From Lithodes maja (lineage: Eukaryota; Arthropoda; Malacostraca; Decapoda; Lithodidae): a stretch of 64,000 nt of DNA. The DNA is taken from contig JBAKBP010001395.1 of assembly GCA_037953745.1 (NCBI GenBank), positions 62,001-126,000 on the forward strand, written 5' to 3'. Numbering within the stretch: the first letter of the stretch is position 1; each line of letters opens with the position of its first letter. The position numbers and the translations under genes are program-made. Below are positions 45,033 to 56,193 of this stretch, in pieces. The notes under the pieces were generated by a model. It had not been told where the DNA came from, did no database searches, and saw only the letters and a program-made list of their open reading frames with translations.

Positions 45033-45344
45033 CCCCTACTGTACCAGAGGGTATTACTATAAATGTAACCTCCAGTACCAAGCATTGTGGCCAAAATGGC
45101 TTCAAAGTCGTGAGAGAGCATCCTTTCACTCCGAAAGCTGGACAAATATTGAGCCAGCTTGCCCGTGGGATCTTATATACACTCTGAGAAGTGTTGCCAA
45201 GGTCTCAAAGCAGTGTTTATAAGTCATGGTGCCAGGTACCGCTCGGTACAAGGACCGATTATTACTGACGTAAGTCGTACGGCGCTGGTACTGGCGAGTG
45301 ACTTTTTTACTTCCGGCCATTGTACGTCGCTGGTACAGTAAGGG
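45033..45344. mobile_element. TTAA element P4 with 15-bp inverted ends
   Basis: TTAA at 45,029-45,032 and 45,345-45,348. Left end CCCCTACTGTACCAG and the reverse complement of the right end CCCTTACTGTACCAG match at 14 of 15. 312 bp, no coding frame. Best inverted repeat among the TTAA families here. Confidence 0.85.
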
Positions 45345-45359
45345 TTAACTAATGTACTA

Positions 45360-45925
45360 TGATTATTTTACAGTGGTTTTATGTTTTTTTGTTTTCATAT
45401 TATTGTTTGCTAAATCTTCAATTAGTTATTTCCACATAGTGATATTGACAAGTCCCTTTGTCTTTATAGTGTGCAGTTCCTGTTTTAGTTTGCTTGTTTT
45501 GCAAGTTTTTGTATGTACAGTATGTATGTATGTATGTATGTATGTACTCAGGCACATTCCCCATAGCTGGGGTAAATTGTTGCATAAAATTAATCTTTTT
45601 AAGGTCAATTATTGTGACTATTCTGAAATTTGATATAAATTATTTTAATCAAGCATTTATAACTTGAAGTTTCACATAATTATAACCTCTGCTTACTGTT
45701 TGTCTGTATTTATTGATTGCTTATCTACTTCTATTGTTTATTATTAATTTTTATAATTCTACTCAACAAGACAGAGAAACAGGCGAGAGAACGCGAAAGT
45801 GGTCTCGGACCCTTAGAATGGGAACTATAAATGTTGTTTCTGTTCGGGCTATGTCTCGTGTCAGCCACCCCCAGCAATGTGGTATGTGCCTGAGTATATA
45901 CATACAGTACAAACATATATACATA
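45360..45925 (+). mobile_element. Internally deleted LINE-derived element R4, copy 1
   Basis: A 5' part (TTTCCACATAGTGATATTG, AAAGTGGTCTCGGACCCTTAG) joins at ATGTTGTTTCTGTTCGGGCT to a LINE-C-type 3' tail (GTGTCAGCCACCCCCAG, then GTGCCTGAGTATATACATAC). The same joint is present at 46,915-47,290. Copy 1 is interrupted by a TATG microsatellite block at about 45,512-45,600. LRMGTINVV resembles the first strand of a LINE endonuclease. Confidence 0.55.
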
Positions 45926-46141
45926 ATTTTTAATGTTCTTGCTTAAAGTGTACTCTTTATTCATATATGTTATTACTTCTGTATATACTGTACTGTACAG
46001 TATTGCTATTGTTGTATTTTATTATATTTAATTGGGTGAGGGCTGGTCCTGTCCAGAGTGAGGTTTGGCTTGCTTTTGCGATGTCCTTTGTTTATTTGTA
46101 CGATAAGTGTAGGTTATTTGTAGGGTAGTACTGTAATTGGT
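45926..46141. other. Unassigned
   Basis: AT-rich, no feature recognised. Confidence 0.3.
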
Positions 46142-46371
46142 AGGGGTCACTTGAGGCATGCTATGTTTACAGGTACAGTACATACCTGATAGCACTATCG
46201 TTAGCGAGTGCTGTATTTATTTTGTACTATTGTTAATATCTTGTCAAATTGCAAATTCGATTTTAATATCAAATTTTGATATAAATTGTAGTTTCTTTAT
46301 TCATACAGAATTTTGTAAAATTTACCAGAATGTCCTGGACTGACCAAATTGACTACTGTAATTCCTTGAAC
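46142..46371 (+). repeat. Dispersed repeat R2, copy 2
   Basis: Reverse-complement partner of 41,697-41,912, from GGTAGGGGTCACTTGAGGC to ATTCCTTGAACG. Confidence 0.7.
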
Positions 46372-46373
46372 GT

Positions 46374-46600
46374 TTTTTTTTTTTTTTTTTCTATATTCCA
46401 ATTACTCCCTCTCGGGCATAGGCTGAGAGCCTGCACACTCTACCGCTGAACACGGTGAGGCCCGTGAGGTCTTGTTCCAGTCTAGGGAGTGAGACATGCG
46501 AAGCAACTCCATCTTTGAAGCTGCTTCACCTCTGTGGTTCACAGTCTCATCCCCCAGACTCGGACCTTCACTCTCAGAACGCCACGTATTTAGCAATTAA
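46374..46600 (-). mobile_element. Possible retroposon family SINE-3, copy 2
   Basis: On the minus strand, CTCACTCCCTAGACTGGAAC through GGCCTCACCGTGTTCAGCGG to AGCCTATGCCCGAGAGGG, then an A-run (T-run at 46,374-46,390). CAGCGGTAGAGTGTGCAGGC resembles a tRNA D-arm region, but no good box B follows. Confidence 0.5.
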
Positions 46601-46685
46601 CTCACTAGGCATTACCCCCATGTAGCATATTTTGAATATGGGAATATTCATACAATGCTATTTTAATCAGGGAACAATGAGGGTA

Positions 46686-46840
46686 TTTTTTTTTTTTATT
46701 TCGGTGTGCCATGGTAATGCACTGAAACTAGGTACAGCACAAATTCCATTCCAATAATATCTTCCCATCGACATATTGGGATTTGAACCCGGGTCCATTG
46801 GATTACCAGTCCAGTGGCAAGACCACTCTGCCACACCTCC
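46686..46840 (-). mobile_element. tRNA-derived SINE (SINE-2), copy 2
   Basis: Minus strand: GGAGGTGTGGCAGAGTGGTC (box A) and CGGGTTCAAATCCC (a canonical box B), then a body ending CAGTGCATTACCATGG and an A-rich tail. Its boxes are better preserved than in copy 1. Confidence 0.9.
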
Positions 46841-46914
46841 TCTGTGTTGTCATATGTGCAATTGATTTGCTTGGGAAACAGATTAACTTGCTCATGTACA
46901 CCCTATGTGGTGGA

Positions 46915-47290
46915 TTGTGTACTTTTATTTCATAATTTTATTTTGCTAAAAGCATTGTTTCCACATAGCGATTTTGATTAGTTCTTTTGCCTTTATAATA
47001 TCTTTGTCCAAGTTTTGGTTTGTTTATTTTACAAGTTTTACAATTTTATCCTCTACCCAACCTTAGCCGTTTCTATCTGTCTCTTTTCCTGTACTACTGT
47101 TCTTACTTTGGCGGCGGAAGGCTAGGAATCCTCCTCCCCTTCTAAAATTCACCTACTAGACGAGACAGACAAAGGGGCGAGGGAATGCCAAAGTGGTCCC
47201 GAACCCTAAGAATCGGAACTTTAAATGTTGTTTCTATTCGGGCTCTGTCTCAAGTCGGCCACCCCCAGCTATAGGGTAAGTGCCTGACTA
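46915..47290 (+). mobile_element. Internally deleted LINE-derived element R4, copy 2
   Basis: TTTCCACATAGCGATTTTG, then AAGTGGTCCCGAACCCTAAG, joins at ATGTTGTTTCTATTCGGGCT to GTCTCAAGTCGGCCACCCCC and a tail with ATTATACATACAC. Same joint as copy 1. Confidence 0.6.
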
Positions 47291-47524
47291 TTATACATAC
47301 ACAGATACAGAGCTATTTACTTTGATAATATAGTAAGGCCTCCATTTTCAGGCATTGAACAACCGGTAGTTTTTAAAATCCAATGATCTATCTATCTATA
47401 TACTCAGGCACATAACCTTTTTTATATATATACGGTATATTTTTTTATTTATTTATTTATTTTATTATATTTTTTTTAGCTGGGGGTGGCGACCCGAGAC
47501 AGAGCCTGAACAGGGACAACACAA
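47291..47524. other. Microsatellite-rich spacer
   Basis: TCTA and ATTT repeats, and an inverted LINE 3'-tail fragment (TGGGGGTGGCGACCCGAGAC) near 47,481-47,500. No gene. Confidence 0.4.
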
Positions 47525-48507
47525 AATTTTTTTTTTTTTTTTTTTTTTTTCCTATGTGATTGAGGGAGGCAAAAGGCATAACTGCCTATAGCGAGTGCCT
47601 CCCCCATAGTTGAAAGAGTGACAGGGTCAAAATCAAGGGACGTTCGAGCCAAAATGCCTGGACACACAGAGTTTGAAGCAATTTAAGTCATAGGAAGAGG
47701 GAAAGACTGATTCTGAGAGAGAGTTCCAGAGCTCAGCTGTTGAGTAGAAGAAAGTTTGAGAGTAACGTTTCACTCTTGGGTTGGAGAGTTGCACAGAGTA
47801 GGGGTGGGATTGAGTTGCAAGACGGGTACCATGTGCCCTACGTAAAGGAGGTGGTATGCACTGGGATAGCTCTGAGGAACACTGATTATTATAGTAGCGA
47901 TAGAATAGCGAGAGAGATGCAACATTGCGGCGGAGAGAGAGAGATTGCAGAGAGTTGGTGAGTGGACGGGAGTTAATGATACGAAAGGCCTTCCTTTCAA
48001 CTTTGTCTAGGAGAGCGGTGTGAGAGGAACCTCCCCACACATGTGAACAATACTCAATACAAGGGCGCACTATGCCCCTGTACAGAGCAAGAAGCTGTGC
48101 AGGGGAAAAGAACCCCCTGAGGCGGTTGAGCACACCCAGCTTCTGGGAGGCTGCCTTAGCAAGACTGGTAATATGGTCCTTCCAAATGAGAGCAGAAGAA
48201 AAAGAGACACCAAGAATATTGAGAGAAGATGAAGGGTTGATTTTTGTATTGTTGAAGAATCAGGGATAGTCCGCTGGGAGATCCTGACGGGTAGATAGAT
48301 GGAGAAATTGGGTTTTGGAAGCATTAAAGTTAACAAGGTTTTCTCTGCCCCAATTGGAAATAGTATTTAGATCAGAATTTAAGAGTTCTATGGCTTCATT
48401 ACGTTTGTCGTTGAGGGATTGCTGGCTGGGGCGTTCTGAAAAACTAATGGAGTAGTGTAAGGTTGAGTCGTCTGCGTATGAATGGATGGGAATTAAGGTA
48501 CAGTTAA

Positions 48508-48598
48508 CCCGGGAGCTGCGGGGAGACTCTTAAGAGTTCCCCCGGCGGACTGCGGGAAGACTCTTGAGAGTAAGTAAAATAAAAAATCAACTTTTGAC

Positions 48599-48631
<33 letters not shown>

Positions 48632-49132
48632 CATTTATTTTTTTTTTTTGGCCCCTGGGCCATGCAAAATCTCAGTCCTCTACCTCCCCTCCTTCCCCAC
48701 TTTCCTCCTCTCCTTCAGTTATCACCTATTTTCCCTATTATTCCCTTATTCTGAGGTATATTTTTGTGCTAACATTAGCGAGTTGCAAGCAGGGTGTTGT
48801 CATCACTGATGGCAAGCGAGTGCAAGAGAGAGAGAGAGAGTATCGATCGACTGTGTCTCAGTGGCCTTGGGGGAAATTGGCGGGAAAGCAGTTTGCCTCA
48901 CCCATACATTATACAACTCGCGGGCTATATCTCCGATTTTGACCATCCAAACGCTGTTTTCACTCGTTTTATTGTTGTTTCAGGTTAATACCTTTATAAT
49001 CAACCCATAATAGGCGCATATGGATAATTATTAATGCTATTAATGGTACAATGAATATTTTAGTGACGGAAACACCTCAAATACGTCAGCACAGGGGGAC
49101 GTTTTCAATTACCCCCATGCGCACTTGTTAGG
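48508..49132 (+). mobile_element. TTAA element P1, copy 3 (inside LINE-B copy 2)
   Basis: TTAA at 48,504-48,507 and 49,133-49,136. The flanks GGTACAG and GGAGATCATTT join around a single TTAA in LINE-B copy 1 (12,480-12,483), so the empty site is known. The right end is the CACTTGTTAGG type. It contains a 64-codon frame at 48,794-48,988. Confidence 0.97.
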
Positions 49133-50322
49133 TTAAGGAGATCATTTATAAAAATTAGAAAGAGAATAGGAGATAGGACAGAGCCCTGAGGAACACCGGA
49201 GTTTATAGGGTGAGGAAGTGAACAATGGCCGTCCACAACCGCAGCTATGGAACGGCCGGAAAGGAAATTAGAGACAAAGGCACAGATGGAGGGATAGAAA
49301 CCGAAGGAGGGTAGTTTAGAAATTAAAGATTTATGCCAGACTCTATCGAAGGCTTTCGATATGTCTAGTGCAATAGAAAAAGTCTCACCGAAGTCCCGAA
49401 AGGAGGATGACCAAGAGTTAGTAAGATATGAAAGAAGATCACCAGTAGAGCGACCCATACTGGCGATCTGAGAGCAGATTATGAGAAGAGAAATGCTTAA
49501 GAAATTTGGAAGCAAGAATAGTTTCAAAAACTTTAGAAAGACAAGAGATGAGAGCAATTGGACGATAGTTGGAGGGTTGAGAGCATTCACCCTTCTTTGG
49601 GACAGGTTGAATGTGAGCAAACTTCCAGCATGAAGGGAAGACGTTAGAGGATAGACAGAGACGAAAGAGTTTGCCTAGGCAGGGAGTCAGCACGGAAGCA
49701 CAGTTTTTGAGAACAACAGGAGGAACACCGTCCGGACCGTACGCCTTATTAGTGTTAAGCCCAGAGAGGGTAGAAAGTACATCTTTAGAAGAGATTAGGA
49801 TATTAGGCATAAGTAAGAGAGAGGAGGGCGGAGAGGGAGGAATAGCACCGGAATCATCCAAGGTGGAGTTTCTAGCAAAAGTTTGAGCGAAGAGTTTCGC
49901 TTTGTCAGAGGAAGAAGTGATGGTTGTGCCATCAGAGTGGGAAAGGGGAGGGAAAGACGAGGAAGAGAAATTGTTGGAGAGGTTTTTGGCTAGATGCCAG
50001 AAAGCTTGGGAAGAGCTAGAGTTGGATAGTTCAGTGCATTTATTATTGATGAAAGAGTGTTTGGCAAGTCGAAGAACAGATTTGGCTTGATTCCGGGCAG
50101 AAACATATGAAGAATGAGAGTCTTGAGTTTTAAGGCGTCGGTACCGTTTGAATGCTTCCTCCTTATTGCGGACAGCAGTAGAACAGGCGTGAGTAAACCA
50201 AGATTTTTTAGCATTAGTCTGAGAGAAAGAGAATGGAATGTATGCTTCCATGCCCGATAGGATTACCTCGGTAATGCGTTCAGCACTCTCCGAGGGTCCC
50301 CGGCCATGGAAGCAGAAATAAT

Positions 50323-51175
50323 TCATGGGAAATCAAAGAAGTACTGCCGAAGAGCCTCCCAGTTGGCAGTGCCAAAATGCCACAAGCGCCGCCGGCTAGG
50401 AGGATCGGGTGGCTGTACTGGAGAGATAGGACAGGTAACAGAGATAAGTTTATGGTCGGAGTAGCCCAAAGGAGAGAAAAGATCGACAGTATAAGAAGAA
50501 GGGTTAGAAGTTAGAAACAGGTCAAGAATGTTGGGCCGATCTCCGATGCGATCCGGGATACGGGTGGGTTGCTGAACTAACTGCTCTAGGTCATTTAGGA
50601 TAGAAAAGACGTAGGCTTGTTCACCAGGTGGATCAGTAGTGTGAGAGGAGAGCCATTGGCGGTGGTGAACGTTGAAATCTCCTAAGATGGAGATTTCTGA
50701 GAAAGGAGAAATGGATAGAATGTGTTCCACTGTAGAGTTTAGATAGTCAAAGAATTTGGGAAAGTTGGTAGAGTTAGGGGAAAGATAGACAGCACAGAAA
50801 TATTTAGTAAGAGAATGACAGGAAAGTTTGAGCCATAAAGTTGAGAATTCAGAGGAGTCGAAATCGGGAACACGAGAGCAAGTGAGTTTGTTGTGCACAT
50901 ATACACAACATCCGCCTTTGGCTTTGAAACTAGGATAGAGAAAGTAGGAGGATACAGAGAAGGGGTTGCTGGATGTTGCTACAGACACCTGAGTTTCGGT
51001 GAGGAAGAGAAGATCAGGTTTGTAGGAGGAGAGATGGTGCTCAACAGAGTGAAAGTTAGAGGAAAGTCCACGAATGTTGCAGAAATTAATAGAAAGAGTA
51101 ACAGGCCGAGGTCCAGGTAATTGTGTGGGGTCGTCAGGGGATGGTCGGTCGGGTGAGGGGGCATTTATGTTCCCC
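50323..51175 (-). pseudogene. LINE-B endonuclease domain
   Basis: Open frame on minus from about 51,175 to 50,323, encoding the apurinic-type endonuclease that nicks target DNA: NFCNIRGL, TETQVS, KGGCCVYVHNKL, LGDFNVHHRQW, PNILDLFLTSN, SDHKL. It runs into the 1-base frameshift that separates it from the RT frame. No start codon is obvious. Confidence 0.8.
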
Positions 51176-51397
51176 CCCCCTTGGGGACTCCGAGGCTGGG
51201 CTACAATTCATCATTTTGTGTTTTTTTAATTTTGGTGTGGAGGAATGAAGTGTGGTGTGCATGTTAAGTGTAGTGAAGTGGATAGGAGGAGGAGGTGTTT
51301 GTGAGAGCTAGCTGGATTGCTCTCAGTGTAAATGAGGCACAAAGAAAATCAGTAAGAGAGGCCAAGCAAATGAAACAGGAGTTCCAGCAACTCTTTA
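51176..51397. other. LINE-B 5' flank
   Basis: C-run and G/T-rich sequence; may be the 5' untranslated part of LINE-B. No gene. Confidence 0.3.
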
Positions 51398-51886
51398 TCA
51401 CATGCCTATAACCTCACCTGGGTCTAGCCCTGATCGATTGGTGCCTACAATCTCCCCATTATAATCACAGATGGCCAAAGGTTTCTTGATAGTTTCGCCA
51501 GTTGCTCTGTCACGACGTCTGCTGTCTTGGAAGATGGGAAGGTGGACTTTTGTGAGGACGTTCACATCCCGGTTATCCATCCAGGACAACATGAGGACAT
51601 TGTTAGCCTGCTTGTGGATGATGGAGCCCTTTTCCCGCCTGGGTGGTAGTTCGGGCATGAAGATCCGATTCCTCCTGACGGTGCCACAGACTCCTGTAGT
51701 GCGGCTATGCAGGAACTTGGCAAGGGAGGGGCTGGTGTACCAGTTGTCCAGGTACAGTATGTGGCCCCTGTCCAGGTAGCCCTGCAGCATGATGATGACG
51801 ACGGCCCCAGAAATTCCGTATGTCCTCGTTTCCACCAATTCATGGACTTGCATATTTTCACCCAACTTAGTTCATCCGTCCTCTCC
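51398..51886 (-). pseudogene. piggyBac transposase fragment
   Basis: The minus frame encodes RGHILYLDNWYTSPSLAKFL and GTVRRNRIF, then LSWMDNRDVNVLTK and PLAICDYNGEIVG. DNWYTS with the following GT.R.NR and W-D-x-R-x-V are the second and third catalytic aspartate regions of the piggyBac (DDE_Tnp_1_7-type) transposase, which cuts and pastes at TTAA. The first aspartate region and the C-terminal Cys-rich finger are missing, so it is a relic of about 160 codons. The likely catalytic Asp codon is at 51,745-51,747. Confidence 0.85.
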
Positions 51887-51945
51887 ACATGAATATACGG
51901 TATACAGTATGTATTTTTTTAATAAGAATGTCTTGTATAGGTAGT

Positions 51946-52167
51946 CTAGTTTGTGTCAGATCTATTAAAATGGGTGCATAGATTTTGTGGTAAAAGAATA
52001 CAGCACCATACCAATGTTTTATCTAAAGTGATCCTAATCTCCAAAATGCCAGAAACCCGATGGATGTGCCAACGGAAGTCTTGAAGATAGCCTTGGACAA
52101 CCATCTGGTGCCTAATCAACCATGCTTCATAAGGGAGAGAGCTGCCCCCTTGAATAGCCCGGATCAT
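51946..52167 (-). pseudogene. Possible PIF/Harbinger transposase relic
   Basis: Minus frame with GGSSLPYEAWLI and LEIRITLDKTLVWCCILL followed by NLCTHF. This resembles the GDSAYPLxPWL and ACxxLHNxC regions of Harbinger nucleases, but key residues (GDS Asp, LHN His) are altered. Weak call. Confidence 0.35.
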
Positions 52168-52189
52168 TATGTATAGGGGTATTGGAGGG

Positions 52190-52572
52190 GGTCTGTCTGA
52201 TCATTATGTAGTAGTAGGTAAGGTTAGGATACAAAAGAAGAGGGTGAGGAGAGCTGGAGGGAGGCGAGAGGAAGGTGGAATGATGAGGAGGGTGGAGAGG
52301 CTACAGGAGGAGGAAATCAGGGAAGAGTACAGGAGAGCAGTAGAAAGACTACTAGGTGGGTTCGACCTGGAAGATATGGAGGAAGTGGAGGAGATAAGCA
52401 AGGTGTTTAAGGAAGAGGTCTGTGCAGCATGTGAGGAGGTGTGTGGAGTGAGGAGAAGAGGGAGGGGAGTGAAAGGTACAGCATGGTGGACAGAAGAGGT
52501 AAAAATAGCTGTGGAAGATAAGAAAAAAGCGTATAGAGAGTGGTTGAGTAGTAGAGGCAATGAAGATTTGGA
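52190..52572 (+). mobile_element. LINE-A fragment: endonuclease end and linker
   Basis: Plus frame SDHYVVVGKVRIQKKRVRR, EEIREEYRRAVERL, GVKGTAWWTEEVKIAVEDKK matches LINE-A at 20,690-20,264. Ends abruptly at the LINE-G joint (GGAGTCTTCACAGCC). Confidence 0.85.
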
Positions 52573-53591
52573 GTCTTCACAGCCCCTTACCATCCATCTT
52601 CGTGCTATCAAGGATGCGGTTTCCGTGTGGCCTTCCTCTTTTCAGGACAGGCGCAGGGACCAAGTCGTACTCACTCGTCTCCGAATTAGTCATACCCGCT
52701 ACACACATGGACACTTAACCCTCCTGGCCCGGGCTAGCTCTCGTAATGACAGTGCGGCGTACCCGGGCGATCTGGCCGAAAAACGTCTAGGCCTAGGCTA
52801 CCGTATTTTGGTTAATTTTAACTGCTAGAAATTTCCCACGCATCTATAAATGTAGTGCGGTTTCCAATCTGTAGACTGGCGTTGAGTAGAGCTCTCTAAG
52901 TCAACTGGTTCAGTTGTGATGACGATTTTAGTGGAGAGCATTTTCAGGCAATGTTAGCAATACGACGATCTTTTCACTACTGAAACAACGACATACAGAC
53001 ATACAATAACAAACGAGTCTTCTCCTTCTTGTTTTCGGAGGTGCGGTGATGCAACGATCGGCTTTGTTTACATGCGTCGGATGCACAGCGTTCAGACCAA
53101 GCTGAATAGGCTTTCAAGCTTACTGTATATTAAAATGACACCCGGGTACCGGCCCATCTGCCGTGGTGTCATATTAAAATGACACCCGGGGAGGAAGGGT
53201 TAATGGCCACTCCACATGCTCCTCCCCCGTGGTGCGCTACTTGTGACACAAGCATTACTCTGCGGCACTTTCGTCGAATGCCCACCATATGGTCGACAGC
53301 GGCAGCGTTACTTTTCTCAGCCTTCTCTTCAGTCTATCCTGCCTGACACTCCTTCCTTTGATATTGCCAACTTATTTGCTTTCCTTAAAGAAATTAACAT
53401 CTTTCATCTGATCTAATATCTTATACTTTCTTCTAGTCATATCTTTTTTAATGTTGTTTCTTTTCTTTCTTTTTAGGATGAACAAGTTTTATTGATTTTA
53501 CCCCTATTTTTTTTATTCTTTTACCCATTTCCGCTCTTAGCCTCTCCCCAGCCTTATGAGGGCTTTTGCCCAGTAGGCTGTAGACAAATAG
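52573..53591 (+). mobile_element. LINE-G 3' fragment with P5 insertion
   Basis: Plus frame: DAVSVWPSSFQDRRRDQVVL, TRLRISHTRYTHGHL, then after the P5 insert MATPHAPPPWCATC, ITLRHFLVECPPYG after a frameshift. HTRLTHxxL plus C-x2-C-x-H-C is the C-terminal finger region of I/R1-group LINEs. The tail is (TTA)n at 53,577-53,591. Confidence 0.8.
52719..53199. mobile_element. TTAA element P5 inside LINE-G
   Basis: TTAA at 52,715-52,718 and 53,200-53,203. Ends CCCTCCTGGCCCGGG and (reverse complement of the right) CCCTTCCTCCCCGGG are imperfect inverted repeats. Removing the insert with one TTAA restores the LINE-G codons for THGHL-MATPHAP. It carries two ATTAAAATGACACCCGGG units near its right end. 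Confidence 0.9.
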
Positions 53592-54246
53592 TTTTTATTA
53601 TTATTATTAGCTCTTTCCAAGCCTTCTGGCATCTAGCCAAAAACCTCTTCAACAATTTTTCTTCCTCGTCATTCCATCCTCTATTCCACTCTGACTACAC
53701 TACCGTCACTTCTTCCTCTGACAAAGCTGAACTCTCCGCTAACACTTTCGCTAAAAACTCCAACGGAATGAGTTGTGTTACCGGGCGTACGTCGTGTAAG
53801 CACGTGAGTTGATGTCAAACAGCCGGGGTGTGGGAGCGGCAGCCCCCTCCCATAATACTAGGATAGGTTAGGTAAGGTTGTTAGGTTAGGCTAATGTCCT
53901 TTCAAAGGGGTATAGTAAACACTAGGATAAGGACAGCAACTCCACAAGAAGAAGAAGAAGAAGAAGATACCCGGTCAGAGGTAAGTGATACACCCGATTA
54001 CACAACTCTTGCTAACTTCACTTTAGATGATAACGGTGCTATTCCTCCCTCTCCACCCCCCTCTCTCCTACTTATGCCTTACATCATAATCTCTTCCAAT
54101 GATGTACTTTCCACCCTCTGTGGGCCTAATACTAAGAAGGAATCTGAAGGCGTACGGACCGGACGGTGTTCCTCCTATTGTACTAAAAAATTATGCTTCC
54201 GTGCTGACTCCCTGCCTAGGCAAACTCTTTCGTCTCTGTCTCTACT

Positions 54247-55979
54247 CAGGGGCGTAGCTAGAGATTTGGAGGCCCAGGGGGCTTGGTGCCTGGAGGGGCC
54301 CCCTCCATGGTTTGCTTATTATAGAAGGGGGTGGGGGTGGCGAGCGAAGCGAGCCTAATCAGCTGGGGGGTTCGGGGGGGCGCTGTAAGCCCCCCCCGAG
54401 AAAATTTTAGAATAATAATGCTACCTAGGTGCGTTTTGACGATATCCATGACTCAATAGTGGGGTACTGGTAATAATTTAATATACAATTAATTATTATA
54501 TCACCGTTATCTAATGGATTAGGAATACATGTACAATGGATGGTACAATACTGTAAAACATATACCACTTTGATGAACTCTTTCTCTTTGTCGTTCATTA
54601 GGCATGTCTGAAATAAGAATATAAAATATAATACTAATAAAATAATAAAAAAATAATAATGTACATGAAACGTGATAACATTAAAATATTATTTCAACCC
54701 CACCACTGGCGTTAGGGAGTTAAAATAGGCGTCATTGGTAGGCCTAATCAAGCTATGCATTACCTCAAATCTCAATACTGGGGGCCTCTTCTTGAGAACC
54801 CCAGTAACTTGTTAGAAAGCTTACCAACATTTGCACCTGACCCTGAACCAGCCAAAGGGCTAGATTAACCTACAAACGAGTATTCAATGCTCACAACTGT
54901 GTTCCTTCTTATTTCACAGTTCCTGGGCTTGATATGTACAGCCACCATAGCCTATATATGGAAGGCGTATGGTAGCATAAATAAAAGTGTTCCAGAGTCT
55001 AAATTTGAAAGAATGAGTCATAGTGCTCATAGCCTAACCAAGGTAGCCTACACTCTACACCATTAATGTTGCCTCGCAGCTCGCTATGCTCTATTTTAGC
55101 TGATGTATTGCACCCATACTTAATTGACTAATATTAAACGACTATGCATCTTTTTCACGATAAAGCTAAGGTTTAGTAAGACCATAAACATTTTATAGGC
55201 TATGTTAGGCCCCCTACAGTTCAAGAAAAAAATATGAGACCAAAACATAGGCCTATAAATTTCAAGGCCTAAAAATTTAGCACTTTAGAAGTTTAGCCTA
55301 CTCTACAAATATCTTCGATACCACTCAACTTTCTCACTAGGTTAAGTACATAGGTTATCTATGAAATATAGCTATCGATTTGACCATTACAGTTCACGAA
55401 AAAGAAAATATTACCGAAATGTTTGGTTCATATATTTATATATAATTGTATGTAGGCCTAATCTTCGATTATACACTCAACTTACTAACAGTCACCATGT
55501 TTCTTGTTGTCAAATTAGGCTATATCTTATTATTCCTTTACACATGCTTACGAAAAACACAGTATATTAACCAACTGTCAAACTCAATAGTGCTATTTTG
55601 TAATGTATATAAAGTATAATGATCAGGCCTACCTATAGGCAGTGCGTCCTAAGCAAGTGGCGGGTAGGAGGCTAGGAGCGAGAGCGACGATGTTTCCCCT
55701 TGCACCGCCAAATCAATACTGATGGAGTGATCGTTATTTTTCTAATTTTAAATACCCATGACGTCGCAGGATAGAAGAAAAGAAAGAGGTTAAATCAGAA
55801 AACACACATGGTGTTTATTTTACTCATTATTAATATTACTTATATATACAATTATACAGTAAATACTATTAGTATAATTAATATTATTTTCAGATCCATT
55901 TGGGGGCCCCCTTCTCTTGGGGGCCCGGGGGGCGATTTCAAACAGCCCCCTCCCGCCCCCCCCCTTAGCTACGCCACTG
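54247..55979. mobile_element. hAT-type non-autonomous transposon with 8-bp duplication
   Basis: Ends CAGGGGCGTAGCTAGAG and (reverse complement) CAGTGGCGTAGCTAAGG, flanked by TCTCTACT at 54,239-54,246 and 55,980-55,987. CAG-type ends and an 8-bp target duplication define the hAT superfamily. The 1.73-kb interior is AT-rich with no transposase frame. Confidence 0.95.
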
Positions 55980-56193
55980 TCTCTACTCTAATGTCTTCCC
56001 TTCTTGCTGGAAGTTTGCTCTCATTCAACTTGTCCCAAAGAAGGGTGACCGCTCGCAACCCTTCAACTATCGTCCATTGCTCTCATTTCTTGCATCTCTA
56101 AAGTTTTTTAAACTACAGGTATTCTTACCTCAAATTTCTTAAGCATTTAACTTCCCATTACCTACTCTCAAACCGCCAGTATGGCTTTCTTAA

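Larger units (their letters stand above)
47525..51175 (-). mobile_element. LINE-B copy 2, longest copy, carrying P1 insertion
   Basis: A poly(A) tail at 47,525-47,550 (T-run on plus) closes an element reaching back to an endonuclease start near 51,175 (INFCNIRGLSSNFHS). Endonuclease blocks are LFLTETQVS, LGDFNVHHRQW and YSDHKLISV. The RT is split by P1 copy 3 (48,508-49,132) right before the catalytic segment. A one-base loss near 50,320 and a 10-bp loss at about 49,456 also break the frame. It supplies the 5' half missing from copy 1. Confidence 0.9.
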
